Under the pieces are notes generated by a model that ran no database searches, had not been told where the DNA came from, and worked only from the letters and a program-made list of their open reading frames with translations. A stretch of 64,000 bases of DNA from Panorpa germanica. Lineage: Eukaryota; Arthropoda; Insecta; Mecoptera; Panorpidae. The DNA lies in NCBI GenBank assembly GCA_963678705.1, contig CAVMBN010000231.1, forward strand, positions 26,006 through 90,005, written 5' to 3'. The translations under genes and the position numbers were made by a program. Of the stretch, positions 51,218 through 61,390 are shown one piece after another (position 1 is the first letter of the stretch; each line of letters begins with the position of its first letter).

Positions 51218-53698
51218 ATGGCATTGGCAAAAAAGCTGAAAATTCAAAGCGCAGCATTAACTAAAAAACTGAATTTGTATATCGAAGAGTCTAAACTAAT
51301 TAATCCCAACGACGCAACAACATATGAGCTAAGTGAAATAAAAATACGACTTTCCCTACTTAATCCACTTATAGATCAATTTGAATCCATTGCCCTAGAA
51401 AGACAGATATTATGCGGTTCTGAAGATGAAACAGAAATAAGTAAAATAGACGTCGATGTAAATGATTTCATAAAAAAATATAGTAAATTAATGGCGTTAC
51501 TGAATAAAGTAATTGATGAATCAGAAAATTCAAAAATTAAAATCAAAGAAAGTAATAACCAATGCTGTAGCGGACATACGGACTCAGAACAATTACGGAA
51601 AATAGAAATTAAAGTCTTTAGTGGAGATATTACGGAATGGTCACAGTTTAAGTCCATGTTCATTAGTTTAGTACATTCCAAACAAAAATACGATTTCTCC
51701 ACAAAATTTTATCATTTAAGAAACTTACTAATCGGTGATGCTCTAGAGGTTATTACGTCCGTGGAAGTAACACTAGAAAATTATAACTCAGCGTGGCAAC
51801 TTCTATTAGATAGATATGATAATAAGCGACTTATTATCGCTCATCATTTGCAATCCTTTATAGACACGTCATCCACAAATATTGAATCCAGTGCCAACTT
51901 AAGAACCATTACCACGCACGTAAGGAAACATATAGTGGCACTACAAAACGTAATACCACGAGAATATTGTTGGGATGCTATTATTACGCACATTACATTA
52001 AAGAAACTTGACAAAGATACTCAGGAAAAGTGGTATTCTTCACCGGAGTCGAGAGTACCTAATCCCACTTTCGAATCTCTTTTAAGAACATTATCAGAAA
52101 GAGCCGAAATCTTAGAAACAAGGGATAATAACAAACCTACCCCTAGGTCAAATTTGCGCAAATCACTTGTTTCTACTAAAATAGCTACCTGTTTCTTCTG
52201 TAATGATAAACATTTGACTTATAAATGTCCTAGTATCTCTAAGCTCACTATTGATGGTAGATACATTGAGATTGGTAAAAAAAATCTATCCTTCAATTGT
52301 TTAAGGCCTGGACATTTTGCCGAAAGTTGTCCATCCGTTTTTAATTGTCACTTATGCCAAGGGCGGCATAACACTATTTTACATAATTTTATCCCAACTG
52401 CAGAGTCAAATCATGATAATAATAATAAATTCACTCTCACAGGTCAAGTTTCTGAGTCTAATAGTGTATTATTGTCAACAGCCCTAGTTGAAATTCCTGA
52501 TGCTAATGGTAAACTAGTAACGGCTCGTGCTCTCCTCGATAGCGGTAGCCAGACTAGCTTTATTACGAAAGAATTAGCAAACCAGTTACAATTACATTTT
52601 GAACCAGCCAATATTGCTGTATTAGGTTTGGGTCGGTCCAGAACCCAAATAAATAATAAAATAAACATAATTTTGAACTCAATGCACAATACTTTCTCAA
52701 AGCCATTGAGTTGTTTTGTCATTAACAAAATAACAGATAACGTACCCACATGTGACATTGAATCACCAAATATAAAGTTACCAAAATATGTCAAACTTGC
52801 TGATCCATTATTCTTTAAATCCAAAGGGATTGATTTACTATTAGGCGCTGATATATTTTGGCATTTATTAAGCATTGGTAAAATGAGCCTTGGAAAAAAC
52901 GGTTTATCAGTTCAAAAAACTGTATTAGGATGGATTATCACAGGAATGCGTATTAGAACTAGATCTATGCATTGTTATATGTCACAAGACATGGAAATTC
53001 AAACTCAACTCCAGCAGTTTTGGGAAATTGAATCTGTGGAAAATGCAAACCCTCACACCAATGAAGAAATTGCATGCGAGACTCATTACCAAAAAACCAT
53101 GACACGTAATGAAGACGGTCGATTTGTAGTCACAATTCCATTCAAGGAATCCCCTAACTTACTTGGCGAATCCAAATCTCTAGCAATGAAGAGATTTCTT
53201 TCACTTGAAAAAAAACTAATCGCAAACCCAGAACTTAAAAGGTTATATTCAGATTTTATGAACGAATACATAAAATTAAATCACATGACCGTTAACCCTG
53301 ACCAAAATATATTAGAAAATTCATTTTTTTTACCGCATCATGGTGTGCTAAAACCTAGCAGCACAACCAGCAAGCTTCGTGTTATTTTTGATGGGTCAAT
53401 GCAAACCACTTCAGGCATTTCAATAAATAATTTACAGGCAGTAGGACCTACAATCCAAAATGACCTGTTATCAATTCTACTTAGATTTCGACAATACCCA
53501 TATGTAGTCATTGCCGATATCGCAATGATGTATCGACAGGTCTTGGTAAACCCTGCGCAAAGAAATCTTCAACAGATTCTATGGCGATCCAGTCCTTGCG
53601 ATCCATTATTGTCATATCAATTAAATACAGCCACCTACGGAACCGCGTCTGCGTCATTCTTAGCTATAAGAAGCCTCTGCCAGCTTGGATATGAGTGA
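51218..53698 (+). pseudogene. BEL/Pao Gag-Pol polyprotein, truncated in the reverse transcriptase
   Basis: The open frame starts at ATG 51218 (MALAKKLKIQSAAL). In order: an N-terminal helical part; a DUF1759-type gag region with FSGDITEWSQFKSMF from about residue 132; Cys/His zinc knuckles (CFFCNDKH from residue 325, FNCLRPGH around 359-366, CHLCQGRH); a retropepsin with LLDSGSQTSF (Asp441); then RT from about residue 690, with VIFDGS, GISINN, VGPTIQNDLLSIL and VIADIAMMYRQV (motif A Asp767). It ends at QLGYE with a stop formed at the junction to the gypsy LTR, so RT motif C, RNase H and integrase are lost. The second knuckle has Ser358 where Cys is expected (TCC for TGC). No internal stop or frameshift precedes the truncation, so the insertion was fairly young when cut. 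It cannot support retrotransposition by itself. Confidence 0.9.
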
Positions 53699-53971
53699 GT
53701 TATGTTATTGCTAGTTATGTTATTAGTAAATAACAATAGTTAAAATAGTATATACTTTACTTATATTGATAAATAAAGCTTCTCTACAATTATCTACCTT
53801 TTATTACAAATATTATCTCCTCGATGGAGTATAACTAAAGTACTTAAACAAATGAATTAATTAGTTAAAAACAACATTGATTTTAGTCAATGTGATTTAA
53901 ATATTATTTGGTTACTTAGATAATATATTTATTATCTTGTTTAAGCATGATATTAGGGTCACTTGATAACT
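53698..53971 (-). repeat. 3' LTR of the minus-strand gypsy fragment
   Basis: Read on the minus strand it starts AGTTATCAAGTGACCC, right after a purine tract, and ends ...ACATAACT at the break in the BEL/Pao frame. The outer end is uncertain, because AGTTATG also occurs at 53713, which would make it 259 bp. There is no partner LTR in the window. Confidence 0.72.
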
Positions 53972-53982
53972 CCTCCATCCTT
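53972..53982 (-). promoter_or_regulatory. Polypurine tract of the minus-strand gypsy fragment
   Basis: Minus strand AAGGATGGAGG directly precedes the LTR, the expected place for plus-strand priming. It resembles the AAAGGTGAAGG of the element at 56282. The 43 bp between it and the gag stop hold nothing recognisable. Confidence 0.72.
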
Positions 53983-54025
53983 AGAGAGAAAAATAGAGAA
54001 ATTTCGTGAAGGTGTCTCGATTTTT

Positions 54026-55698
54026 CTAGATGTAGTCGTCACTTCTGTTTCCTGATAAGAGTCCTGCAGCAATAGTATTTGTATTGGTTTTTCTCTGTAA
54101 AATTTGCTTTACATGAACATCTTTGATTTTATTGGTGACTGCATCGGAAATGGCTAATACTTTATTTTCTTTGATTGCTGTTACTTTATGTGGTCCTGTT
54201 TGTGGATTCGTTATCTTCCCTCTTCTTCTATCATTTCTTCTAATGTATACTTCTTGAATGTGTTTGTTCATATAGTCCCAATAGTATTTTTTTCTGATTA
54301 TTTCTTTAATCATATTTTCCTCTAGTTTGTTGAAAATTGTTATACTTATATCATTTTGTTCATATGTTGGCTTATCATAGTATTTTTCTTTTCTGTGAAC
54401 ATTTATCCACATAGTGTGTGCCTCTTTTTCTGAATCTTCTAGCTTTTCCGGTAAGCACTTAGTTTTGTTTTCCTTTTCAATTTTTCGTTCTATTTTAAAT
54501 TTTTTAATTTTCTTATTTTCTGCTTTTTCTTGCTTTATACTGTATGACTTTTCTACCTCGGAATATTGCATATTTTGTTTTCCTGGTTTTTCTTGTTTCA
54601 TGTTTTGTTGTTTCTCTATTTCAATATCTTGTATAGTTTGCTTTTCTGCTACTTGCTTGATTCTTTGTTGATTTTTTACTTTGAAATCTTGAAAGTTTTG
54701 ATTTTTTGTTTGTTGATTAACCTTTTGTTTATTTGGTATTTCAAAATGTTGTATTTCTTGATTCTTTGTTTTTTGTTTGACATTTTGCAGATTTTCTACT
54801 TTGAAATCTTGCATGTTCTCATCTTCTGTGTCTTGTTTGACGTTTACTTCAACAATTGAATTTTCATCGGTTTTTATTTTAATAAATGTTTTAACATCTT
54901 TTTCGTTTACTTCTGTATTCCAAACTTCATCTGTAGTGTTTTCACTCTGTACTTTGATTTCAGTATTATACAGATCCAATTTATTTGAATTGTGTGTATT
55001 CATTCCTGATGTAGTATCCATGGGCGTCCAATGCTTCTTAATTGGTTTATTAGGGTGTCGGTTCCATACGTTGCTCTGTTTGGAGAACATTGTTTCCGAT
55101 TTTTGCTGGATAGTAGGGTTTGGTGCCCGCCAATTCTGTTGTTGCGGTTGTTGGAAATTGCTTTGTCTCCATGGTCTTTCACTATTAAAACCGGATGAGT
55201 GGGAAATATTAAATTTTTCCGATTGATTAGGGTAGTTGAATGTTCTTTGTGTCATTCTGACTGGTTGTTGTACCAGATTATTATTCATATTTTCTTCTTG
55301 TCTTTGCCAATTCCTATCGTTCTGTTCTTCCCTTACAATAGAGATTGCTTGTTCCAGTGTAGTGGGTGCTCTGGTTCTCAAGAATGATCCAAAAGGTTCC
55401 CTTAGGCCTGCTTTAAAAGATTTTAGAGCCACTTCGTCGTACATTTTTGTCTTCATATTTCTTTCTTCTATTGCTCCATTGCATTTTTGATTAGCATATA
55501 ATAATGCTCTCAATTTTCTACATTTTTCATAGAATTCAAGGAATGTTTCATTCCTCTGCCTTATTTCCATCAGTTCTCGCAGTAATGACATCTCATCTCT
55601 AGGGTCGCAAAATGCTTGTGTCAATGTCATTTTAATTTCTGCCCAGCTCTGTATGTCCCTTCCTTCTATTAGTGAGGCAGCTTTTCCAATTAATTTTT
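54026..55698 (-). pseudogene. Ty3/gypsy Gag fused in frame to an integrase C-terminal tail, 5'-truncated
   Basis: About 557 codons are open from the junction at 55698 to the stop at 54026. The first in-frame ATG is at 55630, but gag homology continues upstream (LIGKAASLIEGRDIQSWAE), so the true start is lost. The capsid-like part includes DEMSLLRELMEIRQRNETF, FYEKCRKLRALL and FLRTRAPTTLEQAISIVREE. A Gln/Asn-rich linker follows, then five to six copies of a 20-residue Lys/Gln-rich repeat. The C-terminus has VYIRRNDRRRGKI, GPHKVTA and KDVHVKQIL, matching the GPY/F-type end of Ty3/gypsy integrase. No zinc knuckle, protease, RT or integrase core is visible. The long frame through the join suggests that the pol deletion may predate decay, i.e. 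a gag-only derivative. Confidence 0.8.
54480..54830 (-). repeat. 60-bp tandem repeats inside gag
   Basis: Five to six imperfect copies of a 20-residue unit of the form QDFKVxNxQxVKQxTKNQ. The copies vary, but all are Lys/Gln/Asn-rich and probably helical. Limits are approximate. Confidence 0.75.
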
Positions 55699-56281
55699 GG
55701 CTCCTGCTACTTTAGCCTGCTACTTACTTTAACGATAATGTGATCCTTATCGGTGCAAATAGTACAGAACAACTAGAAAGCCGTTCTCGACCTGCTATAG
55801 ATAAAATCTGCAGTTTCTAAAAGCTATAAAGCTACGAAACAAATACGGAATCAACGAATAATAAACTTGTAACACACCTTGCGCGTGTCACAAGGACGGA
55901 ATGAAGCTTAAACTTGGCAACTATGCCGACACTATACAACGGGGCATTTATGCTAATGGTTGTGTATTGTGCTTTGGCATGGTATTACAGGATCAATCTT
56001 CCAGATCTTCCATGCAAAGAACTATGTAATTGACGATGACGCGTTGTTGCAGAACTGTATCTACAGAAGTGGTGCAGGTCATATTGGGGACAATTCCTTT
56101 AGATTTAAAAATCACTAATGCACTTACTCAAAAACAAATTACGCTAGAACTGAAAAAATTAAATTTTGATGATTTAAAATTAATGCGACAAATTTATAAG
56201 ATTTAAAGTTAATGCGGCTGTAGGATAAAAGTCTGGAGACGATACCAAATATATTGCCAAAGAGATGAATGCATATATGCA
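55699..56281 (+). repeat. Diverged tandem unit 35, 700-bp class, left part
   Basis: After GGCTCCTGCTACTTTAG the sequence jumps through a short filler (CCTGCTACTTACTTT) to AACGATAATGTGATCC inside the RT remnant, so the whole non-coding half and the RT motif A region are gone. It has many private changes and RT-frame stops (CAGTTTCTAAAAGC). It is split at TGCA by the LTR element at 56282 and continues at 61280. Confidence 0.85.
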
Positions 56282-56998
56282 AGTTAACATGGGTTTACGA
56301 TCACATATGTTTCATGTTACAATCTAATAAATTATACATTTTAAAACTCTTAAAGTCAAAACTATAACAGACATTTATTTTTATCTTTCTTTCCTTTAGA
56401 AACTTTCTCATAAATTACATTCAATAATTGCTTAAGATCTCAAATAGCAAGAGTCCTTTTTATGTTTAGTAATTAAACAAAACAAATATCTTACTCTATC
56501 ATAAAAATCATAAATTGTACATTTGGAAACTATAGGTCAGAACCATGATCTTTGTAGTAGGGTCCCAGGCTGATTCTAGGAATCACTTCAGGGTTCTGCC
56601 CTTGAGTTAATGTACAACTTTAGTATATATATGGTTCGTAAAGATATAATTAGGCAGTCTGTAAAAATGTAAGAATCAATAGAGATCACTTACACGGATA
56701 CTTCTCAAAGGATCTTTAAAGAAGTACCGCAATCGTTGTACGTATTTCTTTGATTCAGTAATGGTCAATTTCTATCGCAGATTATTGACATTACCATAAT
56801 TTTAATTAAAGAATACAAAAGTATAAATTACAAAAGAAAGAAATTAATAAATAAATAAAGTATATAATAAAATATAACTAAATAAACTTTAATAATTGTT
56901 TTATTCACGTCGACTACGACATATGAATTAATAAGTAAATTAACCACCAAATATAAATTTGTTAATTACTTTCGGCTCCCAGAAAGTATACATTAACT
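56282..56998 (+). repeat. 5' LTR of the gag-only element
   Basis: 717 bp, AGTTAACATGGG to ...ATACATTAACT. It contains a TATATATA stretch at about 56633 that could serve as promoter TATA element and several AATAAA motifs near 56855-56865. It differs from the 3' LTR mainly at GTACAAC/GGGTAAC and in a few other substitutions. Confidence 0.9.
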
Positions 56999-57015
56999 GG
57001 CGCAGTCGGTAGGAT
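56998..57015 (+). promoter_or_regulatory. Primer binding site, tRNA-Ser type
   Basis: TGGCGCAGTCGGTAGGAT, complementary to a tRNA-Ser 3' end (CGACTGCGCCA), as in the Drosophila 17.6/297 group. Its first T is the last base of the LTR, so site and LTR overlap by one base, as is common in this group. Confidence 0.85.
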
Positions 57016-57667
57016 AATTTGCTTTTTGGAAAATAAAAAGTAGAACCCAGTTCTTGAAAAAATTATAAAAGAATCTACAAAAGTGTATTAATTAAATATT
57101 TTTATGTTAAAGTGCACAAAGTTTTTTTTCTGTAAAAGTGAAAAAAAAAAAATAAAAAGAAAAAGTGTACGAAAGTTTTTTTAATAAAAGAAGTGTAATA
57201 AAAGTTTTTAAATAATTATAAGAAGTGAAAAAAGGCACTTAAAAGTAAAGTGTAAGAATGTGTAAGAATAAGAAGTGTACTAAATTTTTTTTAAATAATT
57301 AAAAAAAAAGTGTACAAAGGGCAATTAAAAGAAATACAAAAAGTGTTTTATAAAAATAAAAAAATAAGTTTTAAACAAATAGTTTTAAATAAAGAGCAAA
57401 AGGTGTCGAAACCATCATACAGCGAGACCATAAAACGGAACCATAGAATCTATATCAATAATACTTGTAATATAACTGTAAGTAGTAAATATTTCTGAAA
57501 TTCCTTTTCACAAATTCCTAATATCCAAATATCAAATTTTCAAAAATAATAATAATAATAATAGGCATTATGCGGCATAATGAACTAAAACAAATGAAAA
57601 ATAATAATAATGAAACAATGAACTAAACTCTTTATTAAATGAAGTTGAACATAACAAAAATTTAAAA
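57016..57667 (+). other. A-rich leader of the gag-only element
   Basis: Low-complexity sequence rich in AAAGTG and AAAGTTTTT motifs (57060-57320), then an ATA/AATAAT-rich stretch. A 62-codon frame at 57310-57498 has no recognisable domain and no support as a gene. Confidence 0.7.
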
Positions 57668-58383
57668 ATGGAAAATGTATTGTTACAAATACAAGAACAA
57701 TTACAAGAGCAGAAAAGACAACTCGCAGAACTACGGCAAAACAATATCCCTTATTGCAATTCTTATTTTGATACTGTTAAAACATTTTACGGAGAACCCG
57801 CAAAATTAAATGCTTTTATAAAACAGGTAGACAATTTATTTTGCATGTTTAGAAATGCTGCTAATGAAATCAAAACGTGGATAGTTCAAGTAATATTATC
57901 CAAGTTGGAGGGTTCAGCTGAAAGGGTGACGCTTAACAGACGTATTAACACATGGGAGGACCTGAAAAAAGTATTACTCACTAACTTCTTAGACCAAAGA
58001 GATGAAGGTAACCTTATCTTAACACTTAATGAACTGATACAGGAATCACATGAAAATACGATGATTTTTTTAATAGATGCTCTGACCATCTGTCAGCTCT
58101 ATTAGCCTATAGTAATCAATATGATTGTGAACTTGTTTTCAATGAAAAATTAAACCTATATACAAAGATAATAGTTAAATGTTTTACCAGAGGTTTAAGA
58201 GGAAAATTGGGAGAATTTATAAGAGCAAGAATGCCAAGTTCTATAGAACAGGCATGGTCATATGTGTTAGAAGAGGAAAGCATACAACGCATGCAGTGCA
58301 AGTACTACTCATCTTATTCACCAGATAGACCAAGACAAAGTTTTAAATCACCTCACCACAAACCGCAAAATAAACCCTTCCCA

Positions 58384-58617
58384 CCAAAACAATCATTTAT
58401 ACCTTATCAAAAAAACTATCAACCGAAACATTCATTTATACCTGATCAAAGAAACTATCAACCAAAACAATCATTTATACCTGATCAAAAAAAATATTAA
58501 CCAAAACAATCATTTATACCTTATCAAAAAAATTATCAACCAAAACAATCATTTATACCTTATCAAAAAAGCTATCAACCGAAACATCCATTTATACCTT
58601 ATCAACAAAATTTCCAA
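58384..58617 (+). repeat. 39-bp tandem repeats in gag
   Basis: Six copies encoding a 13-residue unit of the form PKQSFIPYQKNYQ. The fourth begins just after a TAA that replaces the expected CAA, so one of the gag stops lies inside the repeat. Confidence 0.85.
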
Positions 58618-58830
58618 CCAAAACCATCATTAACGCCATTCACGCAATCATATAAACCTATTCCATCACAATTTATTCCAAAACCTAATTTACCTATTCC
58701 AAAACCACAATATCAACCTATTCAACAAGATACCCAAAACTTTGAGTCTATGGAGACTTCAGAAATGATACGTACGAATTACCTGGAACAAGAAATACAA
58801 AAACCATATATTGAAAATGAAAATACACCT

Positions 58831-59001
58831 GAAGAACATTATGAATATATTGAAATAGAACCAGAAACTGAAATCGAAAATACATCTGAAAAACATTATG
58901 AATATTCTGAAATAGAACCAGAAACTGAAAACGAAAACACATCTGAAGAACATTATGAATATTCTGAAATAAAACCAGAAACTAAAATCGAAAATGCAGC
59001 T
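58831..59001 (+). repeat. 57-bp tandem repeats in gag
   Basis: Three copies encoding a 19-residue acidic unit (EEHYEYxEIEPETEIENTS), followed by a partial, degenerate fourth copy. Confidence 0.85.
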
Positions 59002-59295
59002 GACGAGCATTGTAAATATTTTTAACAAGAACCAGAAGTTGACAATGCAAAAGAACCAGAAGAATATTATAAACACATAGAACAACAGCCAGAAATAAAA
59101 TATGTTTTAAAAAATAAGTATACTTACATTCCATACAAACAACAAACTCGAATGCAAAATACTAAATATCGACAAGAATGCTTTTATCAGCATCACAAAC
59201 AATCCGGTGTGACATTAAGAAAAATTGAAAAAATACCTGCCGAATATTACAAATATTACGAACAACCTGGTGAACCTCAACAACGCAGTCTATGA

Positions 59296-60547
59296 TCGGA
59301 TAAAACCAATTAGAGTGAAAAGTAACATCTCAAACCTTACTCAAATAACAAATACATTCTCGTATATATAAAATTTAATAAATTAAATAAAGTTTTCTTT
59401 ATTTAGAATTAAATTAAAATTATGCCAACAAATAAGCTATGACACTGACCCCGCAAAATCTACTACTAAATAATTACGCATTGATTATTACTAAAAACAA
59501 TTAAATGTAAACAAAATTATATCAACACGTTTCATACTTTAAGTAATAAAATGCAGAAGTAAAAAACCTTTTTGATATATATATCATATACTTTTGAGAT
59601 ATATAATCAACTTAAATTTAAAACAGCCAATCTAAATTTAAAAAAAAAAAAAATAAGCAACTAACCTAACTTTAAAACATTCAACCTAAATTAAAATTAA
59701 TCGACAAATTGTAGTTAAAATAATATACTAATATAATCATAGCTATGTTGCAGAAGTCTTATTAAGAATTAAATTAAACTTACTTCGCGTAATATGACGC
59801 CGACTCATTATATAGCAACCCGGACTTAAATAATGGACCTTTATCAAATGAATACCTTAATGTAACAAATCATAGTCACAAGACAAATTATTTTGATGTA
59901 ATAAATATGTAATTTACGTAAATGAATTAAATAAATTCACGACTATCACACATATATTACCAATAACAGAAGGAACTCTGAAACTGTTTAATCAACACTA
60001 AAAATATAACCAAAATTTAAATTAAAAGTGAACTACTTAACTAAAAGTCACATATAATAAAAAAATAAGTTAACATGCTAAATTCCTTAATAAAACATAC
60101 CTTTTATCAATATTATCACCTGTACTCTATACCTATAAAACAACCTTCCTTTTATCTAACAATATTCCTTCCTAAGAAATATTTATTATTGTCGAATGAG
60201 TATTATTTACAGTGCCACAAACCGTATAAAAAAATCAAACAACTAGATTTTATCACCCAACCAGATGAATTCAATGATACTCATATTCGAAACTAATATC
60301 ATTAAATAAAATCTTAAACTAGACTTAACATAGATGTTACATCATATAAATACTAACAATTATTGTACTATGTATTATTATAACTATATTATGTATTATT
60401 GTTAATGTAGTATTATATCTAGAATTATTATAAACTAATAACTAAAATAAATAAATATAAAATGTTACAATTATTAATAGATCAAAACTAAACCATTAAA
60501 TCTAAAGTAAAATTAATCTCAATAAATTAAAATGTAATTTTCCCTCT
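59296..60547 (+). other. Non-coding 3' interior of the gag-only element
   Basis: About 1.25 kb of very AT-rich sequence. The only sizeable frame (60075-60296, 73 codons) has no recognised domain. It lies where pol and env would be in an errantivirus, so it may be heavily decayed pol/env or unrelated filler; no RT, integrase or envelope motif can be read. Confidence 0.65.
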
Positions 60548-60558
60548 AAAGGTGAAGG
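60548..60558 (+). promoter_or_regulatory. Polypurine tract of the gag-only element
   Basis: AAAGGTGAAGG immediately before the 3' LTR, where plus-strand DNA synthesis is expected to start. Confidence 0.8.
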
Positions 60559-61275
60559 AGTTAACATGGGTTTACGATCACATATGTTTCATGTTACAAT
60601 CTAATAAATTATACATTTTAAAACTCTTAAAGTCAAAACTATAACAGACATTTATTTTTATCTTTCTTTCCTTTAGAAACTTTCTCATAAATTACATTCA
60701 ATAATTGCTTAAGATCTCAAATAGCAAGAGTCCTTTTTATGTTTAGTAATTAAACAAAACAAATATCTTACTCTATCATAAAAATCATAAATTGTACATT
60801 TGGAAACTATAGGTCAGAACCATGATCTTTGTAGTAGGGTCCCAGGCTGATTCTAGGAATCACTTCAGGGTTCTGCCCTTGAGTTAATGGGTAACTTTAG
60901 TATATATATGGTTCGTAAAGATATAATTAGGCAGTCTGTAAAAATGTAAGAATCAATAGAGATCACTTACACGGATACTTCTCGAAGGATCTTTATAGAA
61001 GTACCTCAATCGTTGTACGTATTTCTTTGATTCAGTAATGGTCAATTTCTATCGCAGATTATTGACATTACCATAATTTTAATTTAAGAATACAAAAGTA
61101 TAAATTACAAAAGAAAGAAATCAATAAATAAATAAAGTATATAATAAAATATAACTAAATAAACTTAAATAATTGTTTTATTCACGTCGACTACGACAAA
61201 TGAATTAATAAGTAAATTAACCACCAAATATAAATTTGTTAATTACTTTCGGCTCCCAGAAAGTATACATTAACT
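60559..61275 (+). repeat. 3' LTR of the gag-only element
   Basis: 717 bp, the same length as the 5' LTR, with about ten substitutions. Followed by TGCATAAGCTCT, which continues array unit 35. Confidence 0.9.
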
Positions 61276-61390
61276 TGCATAAGCTCTAGCAAGACAGATG
61301 GGACTTAATACAAGAAGGAAGACCTACGTATTGGTTTACAATGACGTTAATATTGCTTTGCAACACAAGTGGTTCCTATCTACTATGTTT
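61276..61390 (+). repeat. Tandem unit 35, right part after the LTR insertion
   Basis: Resumes with the second TGCA of the target duplication and completes the RT tail (CAAGACAGATGGGAC, CTACGTATTGG). The landmark reads GTGACCGG here, a private change. Confidence 0.88.

Larger units (their letters stand above)
50140..53697 (+). mobile_element. BEL/Pao LTR retrotransposon, 3'-truncated
   Basis: It starts with an LTR (TGTTAAAG...AAAACA), followed by a tRNA-Tyr-type primer site, a 670-bp leader and an 826-codon gag-pol open frame. It ends abruptly inside the RT where a minus-strand gypsy LTR begins. The rest of RT, RNase H, integrase and the 3' LTR are missing. It is inserted in array unit 34; the 5 bp before the LTR are GACGT (50135-50139), but the matching right copy of the target duplication is not present. 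Confidence 0.88.
53698..55698 (-). mobile_element. Ty3/gypsy (errantivirus-like) fragment, gag plus integrase tail and 3' LTR
   Basis: On the minus strand: gag (5'-truncated at 55698), a repeat-rich linker, an integrase C-terminal piece, a purine tract and an LTR of about 274 bp beginning AGTTATCAAG and ending ATAACT. The LTR abuts the broken BEL/Pao frame. The 5' LTR, leader and gag start are missing and the 5' side joins array sequence at GGCTCCTGCTAC. It shares LTR ends (AGTTA) and purine-tract form with the element at 56282-61275, so both are of one general lineage. Confidence 0.82.
57668..59295 (+). pseudogene. Errantivirus-like Gag, broken by one frameshift and two stops
   Basis: The first frame (57668-58105) starts MENVLLQIQEQLQEQKRQLAEL, a coiled-coil-like N-terminus, followed by capsid-type sequence (KTFYGEPAKLNAFIKQVDNLF, EGSAERVTL). 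The homology leaves this frame at a run of seven T near 58065-58071 and continues in the -1 frame (HLSALLAYSNQYD, GEFIRARMPSSIEQAW). Stops follow at 58498 and 59023, and a final stop at 59295. The second half is a Pro/Gln-rich linker of 13-residue repeats and an acidic part of 19-residue repeats. No zinc knuckle is seen. It aligns in order with the minus-strand gag at 54026-55698 (FLRTRAPTTLEQA against FIRARMPSSIEQA). As it stands it cannot make full-length Gag unless the frameshift is programmed and the stops are read through. Confidence 0.85.
56282..61275 (+). mobile_element. Gag-only errantivirus-like LTR retrotransposon (Ty3/gypsy), complete ends
   Basis: 4994 bp: two direct LTRs of 717 bp each, a tRNA-Ser primer site, an A-rich leader, one broken gag, about 1.25 kb without recognisable coding, and a purine tract. 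No protease, RT, RNase H, integrase or envelope is seen. Its ends AGTTAA...TTAACT and the 4-bp target duplication TGCA (56278-56281 and 61276-61279) fit the insect errantivirus group. By eye the LTRs differ at about ten positions with no indels, near 1.4%, so it is a fairly recent but not brand-new insertion. Movement would need enzymes from another element. Confidence 0.88.

Noticed and set aside
54414-55226. Plus-strand frames across the minus gag (e.g. 54777-55226)
   Set aside because: They are the antisense of the Lys/Gln/Asn-rich gag, which naturally reads as Phe/Leu/Cys-rich open frames; the minus strand has clear gag homology.
60075-60296. 73-codon frame as an errantivirus envelope remnant
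   Set aside because: The location fits, but no signal peptide, cleavage site or fusion-protein motif can be read; AT-rich chance frame cannot be excluded.
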